A DNA stretch of 64,000 bases from contig OY764868.1 of the NCBI GenBank assembly GCA_963668545.1, positions 1,922,001-1,986,000 of the forward strand. Direction: 5' to 3'. The position numbers were made by a program, and so were the translations under genes. The DNA is from G963662265 sp963668545 (GTDB taxonomy: Bacteria > Spirochaetota > Spirochaetia > CADAEX01). The notes beneath the pieces are model-generated. The model was not told the DNA's origin. It saw nothing but the letters and a program-made list of their open reading frames with translations, and searched no databases. Shown here piece by piece: positions 1-8,780 of this stretch (position 1 is the stretch's first letter; every line of letters begins with the position of its first letter).

Positions 1-1013
1 AATTTTTCCATATATATCAGGGAACTTTTTCCGCATCTGTAGTAGTTTCTGTCTCTGAATCTCTTAAAAGGGATTTCCTTCCCTCCGCAGAAGGGACAAT
101 CAGCAATCCCTGTTCTTTCAAGTCCTGCAATAATTTCATCAAGACTAACAGGAGCATCAAGAACAGCCTTAGTTCTTTTGTCTATAAGATGCGGGGAGCT
201 GATCATTTTTTTCAGGACCTTTTCATCCACAGATTTAACACCTGTTTCAGGTATCCCTGCCCTTGAGGAAAGCCTGGAATGGTATTCCGAGGGGTTGAGA
301 AGCAGAACATATCTGTTTGAATAAAGAGCTTCATATGCAGTAAGCCCGAATGATGTAATTACAAGATCTGACTCATCAATGTTTTTTTCAAGAGACTGAG
401 GTGATTTAACAACCTCAATATTATTTCTGCTTTTAAACCTGTTTTTGAAAAAAGGCCCTTCAACAATTATTATTTTCTTATCACAGTAGAAACTGTCATG
501 TTCAACAGAATCAAGAAAAATCCCTGTGAGGTTTTCAGGGTCTTCTCCTCCGAATGAAATCAGGATTCTGTTTATCCTGCTGCTTTTCGAAAACTGTTTC
601 CTCCTGTCTTTAATGCCCAGAAGCCCTGTGGAAGAAATATTGGCTTTGTGTTCTGAAACTGACGGGAAGGTATCGACAAGGTATGTATAAAGCCCCCTTG
701 AATTGCCCCCCTCATCAAGTCCGACCAGAATCCCTGCCATTTCCCTGTAATATTCATATTCTTCACAGCCTGTATTTCTTTTATCTGTTACAATTACATC
801 ATATTTTCTTTCCAGAGAAGTACAGATGTATTTTCCGTTTTCAAGAGGTTTGAGGATTTCTTCTGTTTCTGGTCTTCCACTGATTTCTTCCAGAAACCAT
901 TCAGGAAGGTAGATATAGCTTTCTGCTGATGATTCTGTGACATATTTTATACATCTTTTAAGGTGCCCTGTACCGTTTCCCTTTTCCACGGACGGGATAA
1001 ATAGTGTTTTCAT
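1..1013 (-). CDS. PseG/SpsG-like sugar protein, C-terminus cut by window edge
   Basis: The reading frame is open from ATG at 1013 to base 1, so about 337 codons are visible and the 3' end is missing. The N-terminus has GTGHLKRC (residues 14-21), the GTGH-x-x-R signature of PseG (UDP-sugar hydrolase of pseudaminic acid synthesis) and SpsG. SFGGEDPENLT later in the frame is the nucleotide-sugar binding segment of this MurG-like GT-B fold. Near the visible end CPFCGG followed by YYRC resembles the zinc-ribbon opening of sugar methyltransferases, so a fusion is likely (inference). It starts 2 bases after the stop of the SpsF-like gene, with no Shine-Dalgarno site, which suggests coupled translation. 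The exact substrate is unknown. Confidence 0.72.
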   Translation of the reverse strand, partial: MKTLFIPSVEKGNGTGHLKRCIKYVTESSAESYIYLPEWFLEEISGRPETEEILKPLENGKYICTSLERKYDVIVTDKRNTGCEEYEYYREMAGILVGLDEGGNSRGLYTYLVDTFPSVSEHKANISSTGLLGIKDRRKQFSKSSRINRILISFGGEDPENLTGIFLDSVEHDSFYCDKKIIIVEGPFFKNRFKSRNNIEVVKSPQSLEKNIDESDLVITSFGLTAYEALYSNRYVLLLNPSEYHSRLSSRAGIPETGVKSVDEKVLKKMISSPHLIDKRTKAVLDAPVSLDEIIAGLERTGIADCPFCGGKEIPFKRFRDRNYYRCGKSSLIYMEK

Positions 1014-1015
1014 AA

Positions 1016-1720
1016 CTATCTGACTGTATCAGGATGTGGGTTTTTTTTCAGCCACTCAATCAGTTTTTCATGGTTCCCTGCATTTTCAAGTGAAAGCTCC
1101 TGTGCAGCCTTGCTGAGATAGATATAGTCATTTTCCGTATCAAGAGTTATACGCCCTTCGGGGAACAGTGAATCGGGATCTGAATCAACATGATTAAGCC
1201 TGAACAGTTCCGGGTTTTTATAGATATAGGGGGTTACATGTTCCCTGTCATAATCTGATGATGTGTTTTTTTCCGACCTGTATAATGCTTCAGCCTCAAC
1301 GACTTCAACCCCGGCACCCAGAGGCATGCCCCTGAAAATACTGTGGTCAGCATTATTCCTTAAATGCAGTTCAAGAATTTCCCCGGCCTTTTCATGAAAA
1401 ACAAACGGGTTGTCGCCTGTCGCCCTTATAACTGTATCAACCATGTATTGCCTTGCTGCAGATGTAAACCTGTTGAGGACATTGTTTTCATCACCAATAA
1501 AGAGCTCAAAACCGTAAAGCTCTGCTTCCCTTCTGAGGATACTGCTGCTTTTCAAGTCTGTTAAAAGGATGTGCAGGTCTGCGTCTACTTTTTTCAGCTG
1601 CAGCATGGCGCTTCCTGCCACAGTGATTTCCTTATATATTTTCTTCATAGCCTTGCCCGGCAGTCTGGTTGAATTAATTCGCACCTGAAGAAATACTGCT
1701 AATCGTCGGGATCTTTCCAT
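1016..1720 (-). CDS. SpsF-like cytidylyltransferase family protein
   Basis: The protein starts with a nucleotidyltransferase fold signature: FLQVRINSTRLPGKAM, the R-x-x-S-x-R-L-P-G-K loop that binds the nucleotide in CMP-sugar synthetases and SpsF. VIRATGDNPF is the typical DNP acidic motif of the family. About 234 residues, normal for SpsF. A TTG at 1741 could extend it, but AGGAG lies between that TTG and the ATG at 1720, and the family begins at this ATG. It overlaps the end of the upstream gene by 22 bases. Together with the PseG-like and spiro-SPASM genes it points to activation of a nonulosonic or related acidic sugar with CTP; the sugar cannot be named from sequence. Confidence 0.75.
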   Translation of the reverse strand: MERSRRLAVFLQVRINSTRLPGKAMKKIYKEITVAGSAMLQLKKVDADLHILLTDLKSSSILRREAELYGFELFIGDENNVLNRFTSAARQYMVDTVIRATGDNPFVFHEKAGEILELHLRNNADHSIFRGMPLGAGVEVVEAEALYRSEKNTSSDYDREHVTPYIYKNPELFRLNHVDSDPDSLFPEGRITLDTENDYIYLSKAAQELSLENAGNHEKLIEWLKKNPHPDTVR

Positions 1721-2667
1721 AACTCTGTCAAGCTCCTGCAATCATATTTGAAACGGAATTTATTAAGCTCAACCCATCTGGAAGCTTCCTCAAAATTCTT
1801 TTTTGCATGAAAAATCCCTTCACCAGACCTGAAAAGATATTTTATCATTCTTGATTTTGGAAGATATCCTGAATCCCCGTTGAAACGGACTGCCAGATTT
1901 TTCAGATAAAAAATTCTGTAGTATCTGTCAATAGAGTTGTCCTCTGCAATTGAGCTTGCAATATATGAAACCTGAAGCGCTGTAAAGCAGACTATCTTTT
2001 CTCCCCACAGATTCGACCTCATGCCGAAATCCATTTTCTGCCAGTAGGGATTTCGTATGGAATAATCATAACCTCCGCAGTACAGGAACTTTTCCCTGTT
2101 GTATATTCCTGTATAGTCAAATGGGAAAAGGGAAATAACACCCTTCCTTTTGGGATATGTGAATATTACCTTAAGCGACTTTTTCTGAAATGCAGGGACA
2201 GAAATGGAGGGAATCATTATGTTTTCCATGTTCTTGAGAACAGGAACTGTACAAAGGGGAGTTTCACTGTAAAGATAATCAGCAAGCCTTACTGAAAGAG
2301 AAGTGGGAGACAGTTTCATATTGTTCCATACAACAAAAACAAAATCACATCCCGATTCCTTTATACCTATATTTATCTGCTCACCGGTATTACAGCTTTC
2401 CTGTAAAAGAAGAAATTTTACAGACGGTATCTTCCTTGATATATTTTCAACATCATATGAGACTCCCGGATTTTCTACAGATATTATCTCGCAGAATCCG
2501 AGTGATTCAGCCTCCTGAAGCATTTCTGTTTTATAAAGGCTGTTCCCCTGATTAAGTATCAGGAGTGTTATTCTGCCCGGTTTTCTCTGCTTACCTGATC
2601 GGCTCCCGCCGCTGACTACTGTATAGGGTATTCTGGGTCTTTTAGAAGTTGTAGGTATAGTATTCAT
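1699..2667 (-). CDS. GT-A/GT2-like glycosyltransferase, spirochaete type
   Basis: About 322 residues. The first ~40 are basic and low complexity, followed by a Rossmann-like GT-A half (ITLLILNQGN, then FVFVVWNNMKL in the place of the nucleotide-binding strand). GGYDYSIRNPYWQKMDFG resembles the GG-F/Y-D ... W-x-x-x-D-x-x-x-R acceptor segment of family 2 glycosyltransferases. The metal-binding DxD is not obvious. A GTG at 2697 could add 10 residues; the ATG at 2667 with GGGAG just upstream is preferred. It overlaps the 3' end of the spiro-SPASM gene and the 5' end of the SpsF-like gene, so it is the second gene of a tightly packed operon. The specific transferase activity is an inference from fold and context. 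Confidence 0.5.
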   Translation of the reverse strand: MNTIPTTSKRPRIPYTVVSGGSRSGKQRKPGRITLLILNQGNSLYKTEMLQEAESLGFCEIISVENPGVSYDVENISRKIPSVKFLLLQESCNTGEQINIGIKESGCDFVFVVWNNMKLSPTSLSVRLADYLYSETPLCTVPVLKNMENIMIPSISVPAFQKKSLKVIFTYPKRKGVISLFPFDYTGIYNREKFLYCGGYDYSIRNPYWQKMDFGMRSNLWGEKIVCFTALQVSYIASSIAEDNSIDRYYRIFYLKNLAVRFNGDSGYLPKSRMIKYLFRSGEGIFHAKKNFEEASRWVELNKFRFKYDCRSLTELWKDPDD

Positions 2668-4147
2668 CACACTCCCTGCATATTCCGCTGTATTCACTGT
2701 TCAACTGTTCCCTGTAGAATTTATTACCCTTTTCCCATATCTCTTCGAGTGTATCTTCATAAATATTGCCAAGAATTATTTTACCCTCAACATCCTCACG
2801 GCAGAAAGGAACATCTCCGTTGACAAGGACAGAGATATCTCTTTTAAGGTGCCAGCAGGGGAAACGCTTCAGAGGAGATATATCAGTAACTTTCCTGTCT
2901 TCAAGGTATCCTGAAAAATTGTCATATTTCTGAATAATCACATTTTCAGTCTTTTCTTTCCAGTATCTGAAAAAATGTTCAAGATTGTCTTCTGTTTCAT
3001 TCATCCTTACAGCCTGCACAAAGGCGTTATCGGGAAAGACAGACAAAAGAAACTCAGCAGACTCAACCGCTTCATCATATCCCTCTCCCCTGATATTTCT
3101 GTAAAGTTCACGGTCATCAGTATCAAGGGATACTATCCATGTTATCCTGCCAGGATACTTGTCTGCAAGAGAAGCGGCAAGAGTTCTATCAAGCGAAATG
3201 CCGGAAGTCTCTATCAGAAGACTGAATTTCTCATGTCCCATTACAGTATCTATTATTTCCCCGAGACAGGGATTTGCAGATGCTTCCCCCCACAGGGAAA
3301 GCGATATCACAGCATCTTCGCTGAACTTATCTATTTTATTCATAATAATACTGATTTTATCAGGATCCATAAACTCCCCTGATGTCAGTATATCTTTTCG
3401 GACTCCGGGATACGGACAGTACATGCACTTCTGAAAACACTTTCCCGATATCTGTATCTGGTAATATGCAGGCAGGGTCCTCAGGATTTCACCTTTCTCT
3501 TCGATAAGTTTCACAATTTCCTTTTCATCAGATACACCTTCAGATGCAATTCTCTGCAGAAGAAGAAAATTCCTCCTGGAATCTGCAGTTAGGCTTATCC
3601 TTAAGAGTCTCATGTCTTTTTCAGAAATATCTGTCTCTATATCAAATGAATTTATATCCTTCTGAATTGTTTTAAATACAGAATCACGCTCAACCTTTGA
3701 CGGTGATTTATCTGCAAGCACTTTCAGTGCTCCTGCTATTTCGGATGAAATTATTTCAGGGGCTGTCCCGTATGGATTACCGTCCGCAAAACTGTACTGG
3801 GCAAAATATTTTCTGTGATTCTTGAACATTCTCTCAGCTGTTTCCCTGTCAAGAAAGGGACAGTCACCGTAGATATAGAAAATATATTCAAAACTTTCCG
3901 CTTCCCTGCTGAAGAGATTAAAAAGATCACTGCTCGTGAAATTATCCACACCCACAATTTCAGCAGAGGATCTGTATTTTTCAAAATCTTCTGTTTTTTT
4001 TCTGTCGGAAATTATTACTGCCTTTTCAACCCCTTCAAGGGAAAGTGCATATTCAAGAGCAATTTCAACTGATGATTTCCCGTCCCTGATTTCCCTGAAT
4101 CCGTATTCTTTAAAATTTGTGCAGTTAATAAAAGCTATATTTTTCAT
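2642..4147 (-). CDS. spiro-SPASM protein: nucleotidyltransferase-like domain fused to radical SAM/SPASM
   Basis: 501 residues. Residues 1-~200 look like a GT-A nucleotidyltransferase domain, with YGDCPFLD (93-100) in the position of the acidic motif of CMP-sugar synthetases. Residues ~225-420 are a radical SAM domain: C237, C241 and C244 form the CxxxCxxC that holds the 4Fe-4S cluster. The C-terminal ~80 residues form a SPASM domain with FPCWHLKRD, VNGDVPFC and a final CRECDEYY. This architecture matches the family known as spiro-SPASM, described in spirochaetes; its substrate is unknown. First gene of the sugar operon. The ATG at 4147 has no Shine-Dalgarno site; a perfect TATAAT lies 8 bases upstream, so the transcript may be leaderless. 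Confidence 0.8.
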   Translation of the reverse strand: MKNIAFINCTNFKEYGFREIRDGKSSVEIALEYALSLEGVEKAVIISDRKKTEDFEKYRSSAEIVGVDNFTSSDLFNLFSREAESFEYIFYIYGDCPFLDRETAERMFKNHRKYFAQYSFADGNPYGTAPEIISSEIAGALKVLADKSPSKVERDSVFKTIQKDINSFDIETDISEKDMRLLRISLTADSRRNFLLLQRIASEGVSDEKEIVKLIEEKGEILRTLPAYYQIQISGKCFQKCMYCPYPGVRKDILTSGEFMDPDKISIIMNKIDKFSEDAVISLSLWGEASANPCLGEIIDTVMGHEKFSLLIETSGISLDRTLAASLADKYPGRITWIVSLDTDDRELYRNIRGEGYDEAVESAEFLLSVFPDNAFVQAVRMNETEDNLEHFFRYWKEKTENVIIQKYDNFSGYLEDRKVTDISPLKRFPCWHLKRDISVLVNGDVPFCREDVEGKIILGNIYEDTLEEIWEKGNKFYREQLNSEYSGICRECDEYYTYNF

Positions 4148-4155
4148 ATTTAATC

Positions 4156-4161
4156 ATTATA
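4156..4161 (-). promoter_or_regulatory. -10 box of spiro-SPASM operon, leaderless spacing
   Basis: Read on the minus strand this is TATAAT, followed by 8 bases and the ATG at 4147. Transcription normally begins 6-8 bases after the -10 box, so the mRNA would start at or just before the start codon. No convincing -35 hexamer is seen at 16-18 bases (TTTACA lies 19 bases upstream). Confidence 0.5.
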
Positions 4162-4223
4162 TCGTCAATTGCCATGCTTGTGTAAAGTGATTATATATAA
4201 TTTACATGAATGATTAATCTTAC

Positions 4224-4252
4224 TTGAAAAAATCACTGCTACCTACTAATAT
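4224..4252 (+). promoter_or_regulatory. xseA promoter, leaderless spacing
   Basis: TTGAAA (4224-4229), 17-base spacer, TAATAT (4247-4252), 7 bases, then ATG at 4260. The TTG of the -35 box is in frame with xseA and could be mistaken for a start codon. No Shine-Dalgarno site precedes 4260. Confidence 0.6.
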
Positions 4253-4259
4253 GACATCC

Positions 4260-5483
4260 ATGATAAACCTGCAGGGAAGATGCCTTAAAATATTCGAGAT
4301 CACAGCTCTCATAAAGGAAACTCTGGAATCACAGTTCTATTCTGTAATGCTGGAAGGGGAAATATCAAATTTTCGCCCGTCAAGTACAGGCCATTACTAC
4401 TTCAGTCTTAAAGACAGCAAGTCAATGATTTCAGCTGTCATGTTTAAGAATGCAGCTAAAAACCTTAAATATATCCCGGCTGACGGAGAACTTGTAAAGG
4501 TTACAGGTGATATTTCAGTTTATCCCCAGAGGGGAAGCTACCAGATTATATGCAGTTCAATAGAAAAAGCAGGTGAAGGCAATATACTTGCAGAACTTGA
4601 AAACAGAAAAAAGCGCCTTGCTGAGGAGGGGCTTTTTGATGAGGATAAAAAGAAAAAGCTGCCGAGGTTTCCGGAAAAAGTTGCTGTTGTGACATCTCCT
4701 ACAGGTGCAGCCATAAAGGACATTTTAAGAGTACTTAAAAGAAGAAACAATAAAATCAACCTGATAATACTTCCTGCACCAGTCCAGGGTGATGATGCAG
4801 CTAAAATCATTGCTTCCCGGATAAGATATGCAAACAGCGTAAAAATTGCAGATGTGCTTATAATAGGCAGGGGCGGAGGATCTCTCGAAGATCTTCTCCC
4901 CTTTTCAGATGAAGATGTTGTCAGGGCGGTTTACGAGTCGGAAATACCTGTTATTTCAGCGGTAGGACATGAAATAGACAATGCCCTTTCAGACTATGCT
5001 GCAGACCTCAGGGCCCCGACCCCGTCAGCTGCTGCGGAAATTGTTTCATCTGAAATAAGCTCAATCGATGAAAGAATAGAAGCTGTATCATTATCACTTG
5101 CAGATGCAGTGAGAAGAAAATTTGAAATACTGAGGCTCAGGATTGAAAACAGCTCAAAAGAGCAGCTTGAAAGATCTGTCAGAAATACAATAAATCCCTT
5201 TATCCAGAGGACAGACGACCTGAAACTGAAACTTGAAAGAGGAATATCTGATAAAATAAGGGAAGAGAAACACAGGCTTGAACTCCTGGGCAATTCAATT
5301 CAGTCAGCATCTCCCCTGTCAATTCTTGAAAAGGGATATGCCTCGGTTTCCCTTTCAGAAACCGGCAGGACAGTCAGGAGCGGACATGAAGTAAATCCTG
5401 GCGAAAGAATCAGGATAAGATTTTATAAAGACATGCTTTCCGCAGATGCAGGGCAGACAGAGGATCTGGATAACAGCAGATAA
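4260..5483 (+). CDS. xseA: exodeoxyribonuclease VII large subunit
   Basis: Exonuclease VII degrades single-stranded DNA from both ends. Residues 1-~100 form the OB-fold (VMLEGEISNFRPSSTGHYYF is diagnostic), followed by the catalytic domain with VAVVTSPTGAAIKDILRVL, the GRGGGSLEDLLPF motif and VISAVGHEIDNALSDYAADLRAPTPS, then a helical coiled-coil region. 407 residues, close to the usual 400-450. The start is placed at ATG 4260 because it fits the family N-terminus (CLKIFEITALIKE) and lies exactly 7 bases after a -10 box. xseB follows after 38 bases, forming the usual XseAB pair. Confidence 0.95.
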   Translation: MINLQGRCLKIFEITALIKETLESQFYSVMLEGEISNFRPSSTGHYYFSLKDSKSMISAVMFKNAAKNLKYIPADGELVKVTGDISVYPQRGSYQIICSSIEKAGEGNILAELENRKKRLAEEGLFDEDKKKKLPRFPEKVAVVTSPTGAAIKDILRVLKRRNNKINLIILPAPVQGDDAAKIIASRIRYANSVKIADVLIIGRGGGSLEDLLPFSDEDVVRAVYESEIPVISAVGHEIDNALSDYAADLRAPTPSAAAEIVSSEISSIDERIEAVSLSLADAVRRKFEILRLRIENSSKEQLERSVRNTINPFIQRTDDLKLKLERGISDKIREEKHRLELLGNSIQSASPLSILEKGYASVSLSETGRTVRSGHEVNPGERIRIRFYKDMLSADAGQTEDLDNSR

Positions 5484-5521
5484 TTCAGGTAATTTAATGA
5501 ATAAATTTGAAGGATTTGGGA

Positions 5522-5779
5522 ATGAAGGATTTTGAATCAAAACTTAACAGACTTGAAGAGATAAACAGCAGAATAAACAGCAGCGATATCGATATTGAGG
5601 AAGCAATGCTTATCTTTGAAGAAGGTATAAAAATTGCAGGGAATCTCCAGAAGGAACTGGATAAAATGGAAAGAAAGGTTGAGATTCTGGTCAACAACCC
5701 TTCCGCCCAGGAGGATCCCCAGGTTAAATCAGCGCCTCAGGAACCTACTCTTCAGCTTTTTCCAGAGCTTGAAGAATAG
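5522..5779 (+). CDS. xseB: exodeoxyribonuclease VII small subunit
   Basis: 85-residue helical protein. The segment FESKLNRLEEINSRINSSD followed by IDIEEAMLIFEEGIKIA is the classic XseB pattern (LE.IV..LE.....LEE.L..FEEG..L). Start at ATG 5522, preceded by GAAGGA at the right distance; a TTG at 5507 is in frame but has no ribosome site. The tail beyond residue ~65 is a proline/glutamate-rich extension. Its last 35 bases overlap, in antisense, the end of the DUF192 gene on the other strand. Confidence 0.92.
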   Translation: MKDFESKLNRLEEINSRINSSDIDIEEAMLIFEEGIKIAGNLQKELDKMERKVEILVNNPSAQEDPQVKSAPQEPTLQLFPELEE

Positions 5780-6200
5780 AATCAGAAAAAACAAGTTTAT
5801 CCCCCTCCCTGATCCCGTTCCTGTCGAAATACCCTTTTTCCACTTCAAGGGCAAAGCGTACGGAATATCTCGATCTGACAGGGGTCAGTGAGAAAGGTGT
5901 CATATCTTTAATTTCCTTTATAACAAGATCAGATGATATATATGCGATTGAAAGGGGTATGGATGTATTTTTCATCCAGAAGGAAAGTTTCCTGTCATAG
6001 GGAAAAACAAAAATCATTCCGCTGTCCGGGTCGAGTTTTTTTCTGTTCATAAGCCCCTGAGCCCTGTCCATGTCTGTATACACAACTTCAACACTTATTA
6101 CTTTATCACCTGCATGAACTGACCCGTTCAAACTGCCGCTGCTGCTGCACGACAGTACCGGCAGTATACATAGTACTGCAGCCAGAAAAGCCGGCTTCAT
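5745..6200 (-). CDS. DUF192 family lipoprotein
   Basis: 151 residues from ATG 6200. The start shows a lipoprotein signal with a lipobox (PVLSC, Cys 18), so the protein should be membrane-anchored and face outward. The rest is a DUF192 domain: RAQGLMNRKKLDPDSGMIFV, SFWMKNTSIPLSIAYI and a final EGD segment are characteristic. The family is small, beta-rich and of unknown function. No Shine-Dalgarno site lies before 6200. Promoter-like TTGATA and TAAAAT hexamers lie just upstream, but the -10 is only 4 bases from the ATG, so the start is less certain. It is 19 bases from the next gene upstream. Confidence 0.82.
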   Translation of the reverse strand: MKPAFLAAVLCILPVLSCSSSGSLNGSVHAGDKVISVEVVYTDMDRAQGLMNRKKLDPDSGMIFVFPYDRKLSFWMKNTSIPLSIAYISSDLVIKEIKDMTPFSLTPVRSRYSVRFALEVEKGYFDRNGIREGDKLVFSDSILQALEKAEE

Positions 6201-6219
6201 GAAAATTTTATTAAGTGAA

Positions 6220-6801
6220 TTAAAATGTATCAACAAAATCCTCTTTAAGTTTTTTCCTGCTGGTAGTTTTTTCAGCGAATTTTTCCTTGATCTCTGAAAA
6301 GGATTTTTTATCAGTATACTTTACTGAAAGAGGTTTTTCCAGAGACATGATTAAGTCACTGTTTTCCCAGTAGACACCGTCAGGATTCAGCCTGTCAGCT
6401 TTTCCGTATTTTTTTTCAAGCTTTGTATAAAACGAATAAAAATCAAGCTCATTTTCATCGATTATTACAGTTATTATTATCAGTTTTTTATTATAAAACT
6501 GGAAATAACCTTTTTTAACATATGAAAAACCTGAACATTCTATCAGTGATCTTTCTTCAGATATTCTCATATCAACATCAGGTTTTCCCCTGTAGTCAAA
6601 GTAGCTGTTGTCATAAAGAGCATTTTCAAGCTCTTCCATTGTAAGACCAAGGGTTATATTCATGAAGCCTGAAGGAAGTCCGGCAGCTGGAGCTGCTGAT
6701 CCGTCCTGCATCACACCCTGTTCAGGAACAGCCTCCTGGGGGAAAACAGCAAGGGGGCACAAAACAATCATGGAAATTAACAGATATTTTTTAATATTCA
6801 T
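6220..6801 (-). CDS. secreted protein of unknown function
   Basis: 193 residues. Residues 1-~22 form a signal peptide (KKYLLISMIVLCPLAVFPQ) ending near an AQ/PQ-like cleavage site. The mature part has an alternating polar/hydrophobic pattern (ITVIIDENELDFYSFYTKL, LEKKYGKADRLNPDGVYWE) like small periplasmic proteins that compare gene-specific GK(A/P)-type repeats. No enzyme motif is visible. It is cotranscribed with the DUF192 gene, 19 bases away. Start at ATG 6801 was chosen over an in-frame TTG at 6810; neither has a strong Shine-Dalgarno site. Confidence 0.6.
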   Translation of the reverse strand: MNIKKYLLISMIVLCPLAVFPQEAVPEQGVMQDGSAAPAAGLPSGFMNITLGLTMEELENALYDNSYFDYRGKPDVDMRISEERSLIECSGFSYVKKGYFQFYNKKLIIITVIIDENELDFYSFYTKLEKKYGKADRLNPDGVYWENSDLIMSLEKPLSVKYTDKKSFSEIKEKFAEKTTSRKKLKEDFVDTF

Positions 6802-6838
6802 CTGTATCAATATCGGGAAAGGTTAAAACATTCTTGAA

Positions 6839-6867
6839 TTGACATATAAAGATGTTTTCTTCATAAT
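6839..6867 (+). promoter_or_regulatory. promoter of the hisZGB operon
   Basis: TTGACA (6839-6844), exactly 17 bases, CATAAT (6862-6867): 6/6 and 5/6 matches to the sigma-70 consensus. The expected start near 6875 gives a leader of about 170 bases. The leader contains a small hairpin (AGACC/GGTCT around 6883-6901) and TCCGG about 20 bases before the CCGGAGG ribosome site near 7025-7031, which could pair with it. Confidence 0.65.
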
Positions 6868-7044
6868 CATAAACAATAATTTGAGACCGGATACAGGGTC
6901 TGTAATCTGCACAAATTTCATAATTATCCTGATTCTGGAGGCAGTTTCAGATATTTGAAGCTGTCTTTGATTTCATGCAGTTTTACAAAACGGCAGCTGA
7001 TTCCGGATAAATTAAAAACGAAAACCGGAGGTTTAGTAAATATT

Positions 7045-8142
7045 TTGATAAAAATTTCCAAGAATATGCTTGAAACCCCTCAGGGAACAGAGAGCATTCT
7101 GCTGAGGGAAGCTTTTCTGCATAAACAGCTTACATATCAGATTGAAAATCTTTTCAGCAGGTGGGGATACCTTCCCTCTCTTACTCCGGTATTTGATTTT
7201 TATGATATATACAGGCCTCTTCTGAAAGATGTGCCTTCCGAGAAAATATACAGACTCATTGACCGTGAAGGCGACCTTCTGATGCTGAGATCAGATATCA
7301 CCCTTTTTCTGGCAAAACAGCTTGGACCAGTTCTCAAATCGCTGAAAACACCTGTCAGGGTCTGCTATGCTGATTCAATACTGAGACACCAGGACAAGGA
7401 AGATATTTCCAGAAATGAGTTTTTCCAGACAGGGGCAGAACTTTTCGGAAAACCGGGGATAGAAGGCGACCTTGAAATTTTCATGCTTCTTGTTGAAGTT
7501 CTTGAACTTCTCGCCCTACCCGGGACCAGGATACATATCGGCTCAAGAGAACTTTTCAACACTGTGTTTTCAGAATATTCAGAAAATGAGAAAAACGTAC
7601 TTATAAATTCCATCATTAAAAGGGACTGGTCAAAACTGAAGGAAAAATCCTTCAGACATAAACCTGATGAACTTGATACTATTCAGAAAATCTTCAGTTT
7701 TATAGGCAGCTATGAGGATTTTGAAAGTTTTTCAAAGAGCCTTGAAAACAGCGGTATTGAATATCTGAAAGGAACTTCATCCTATTTTAATGAGATAATT
7801 TCCAACATGATAAAGCTTGATGTCCCTGATATAGTCAGAATTGACTTTTCAGAAATAGGGACCCAGCCATACCATACAGGTATTGCTTTCCAGGTGTATA
7901 TGGAAGGAACTGATTCTGCTGTTATTTCAGGCGGAAGGTATGACAACCTGATGGACCGTTTCGGAGGTAATACATCATCAGTCGGTTTTTCTCTTCTCCT
8001 GAGAAAGGTTGAACCCTTTATAGGAAACAGGGACCGTTTCAGGTTTCCGGAAGCTGTATCAGCAGCTGAAGGGAAGGATTTCGCTGAAAAATACCTGAAT
8101 GCAAGAAAAACAAGGGAAAACGGGGGGATCTCACTGCTATGA
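7045..8142 (+). CDS. hisZ: ATP phosphoribosyltransferase regulatory subunit HisZ
   Basis: A class II aminoacyl-tRNA synthetase-like protein lacking aminoacylation activity, required by short-form HisG for the first step of histidine synthesis. Seen: motif-2-like LLMLRSDITLFLAKQL and VRVCYADSILRHQD, then ISRNEFFQTGAELFG, and the C-terminal IDFSEIGTQPYHTGIAFQVY and VISGGRYDNLMDRFG motifs typical of HisZ/HisRS. Start is uncertain: GGAGG at 7027-7031 fits TTG 7045 (13 bases) better than ATG 7066; longer starts to 6955 add sequence without family support. Ends with an ATGA overlap to hisG. Confidence 0.88.
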   Translation: MIKISKNMLETPQGTESILLREAFLHKQLTYQIENLFSRWGYLPSLTPVFDFYDIYRPLLKDVPSEKIYRLIDREGDLLMLRSDITLFLAKQLGPVLKSLKTPVRVCYADSILRHQDKEDISRNEFFQTGAELFGKPGIEGDLEIFMLLVEVLELLALPGTRIHIGSRELFNTVFSEYSENEKNVLINSIIKRDWSKLKEKSFRHKPDELDTIQKIFSFIGSYEDFESFSKSLENSGIEYLKGTSSYFNEIISNMIKLDVPDIVRIDFSEIGTQPYHTGIAFQVYMEGTDSAVISGGRYDNLMDRFGGNTSSVGFSLLLRKVEPFIGNRDRFRFPEAVSAAEGKDFAEKYLNARKTRENGGISLL

Positions 8143-8780
8143 AAACCAAACTGTCAGATTTTCCCCTTTCAATAGCTCTTCCAAAAGGGAGGCTTCAGAA
8201 AAAAGCTGAAGAGCTTTTCAGCGCAAACAATATTGATTTCGAATTTGAAGCCAGGAAACTTGTTGCATTCAACAGCTCGAAAAACCTCAAATTTCTGCTG
8301 GTGAAAAACTCAGATCTTCCTACCTATGTAAGTCACGGGATAGCAGGTCTCGGCATCTGCGGTGATGATGTCATTTATGAATCAGGAGAGGAGTTCTACA
8401 AACTCATGACATTTGATTTCGGAGGAACTGATATATGCATAGCTGCAAAAGAGGATGAAAAACCTGCTTCAGAAGTGAAGCATCTTAAAATTGCCACAAA
8501 ATTCACAAAATATACCAGGGATTATTTCAACAGCAGGGGAAAATCTGTGCAGATAATAAAGCTGAACGGATCTGTGGAACTTGCCCCTATCCTTGGCCTT
8601 GCACCATATATTGTAGACCTTGTCGAAACAGGGACCACGCTGAAGGCTCATAACCTGAAAGTGCAGGAAAAAATCGCATCAACAAAAGTTCACTTGATTG
8701 CAAACCCGGGATATTATAAACTTCATTATAAGAGAATTAATGAATTAATAACTATTTTGAAAGGAAAAGTTGATGAATAG
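8139..8780 (+). CDS. hisG: ATP phosphoribosyltransferase catalytic subunit, short form
   Basis: Catalyses ATP + PRPP to phosphoribosyl-ATP. 213 residues, the short form without the C-terminal regulatory domain; this form needs HisZ, which is directly upstream with a 4-base overlap. Motifs: IALPKGRLQKKAEELF at the start, GICGDDVIYE, KIATKFTKYTRDYF and the PRPP loop region APYIVDLVETGTTLKAHNL. The C-terminal IANPGYY is also typical. Confidence 0.95.
   Translation: MKTKLSDFPLSIALPKGRLQKKAEELFSANNIDFEFEARKLVAFNSSKNLKFLLVKNSDLPTYVSHGIAGLGICGDDVIYESGEEFYKLMTFDFGGTDICIAAKEDEKPASEVKHLKIATKFTKYTRDYFNSRGKSVQIIKLNGSVELAPILGLAPYIVDLVETGTTLKAHNLKVQEKIASTKVHLIANPGYYKLHYKRINELITILKGKVDE

Noticed and set aside
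6875..7045. His leader peptide attenuator
   Set aside because: No run of histidine codons in the 170-base leader.
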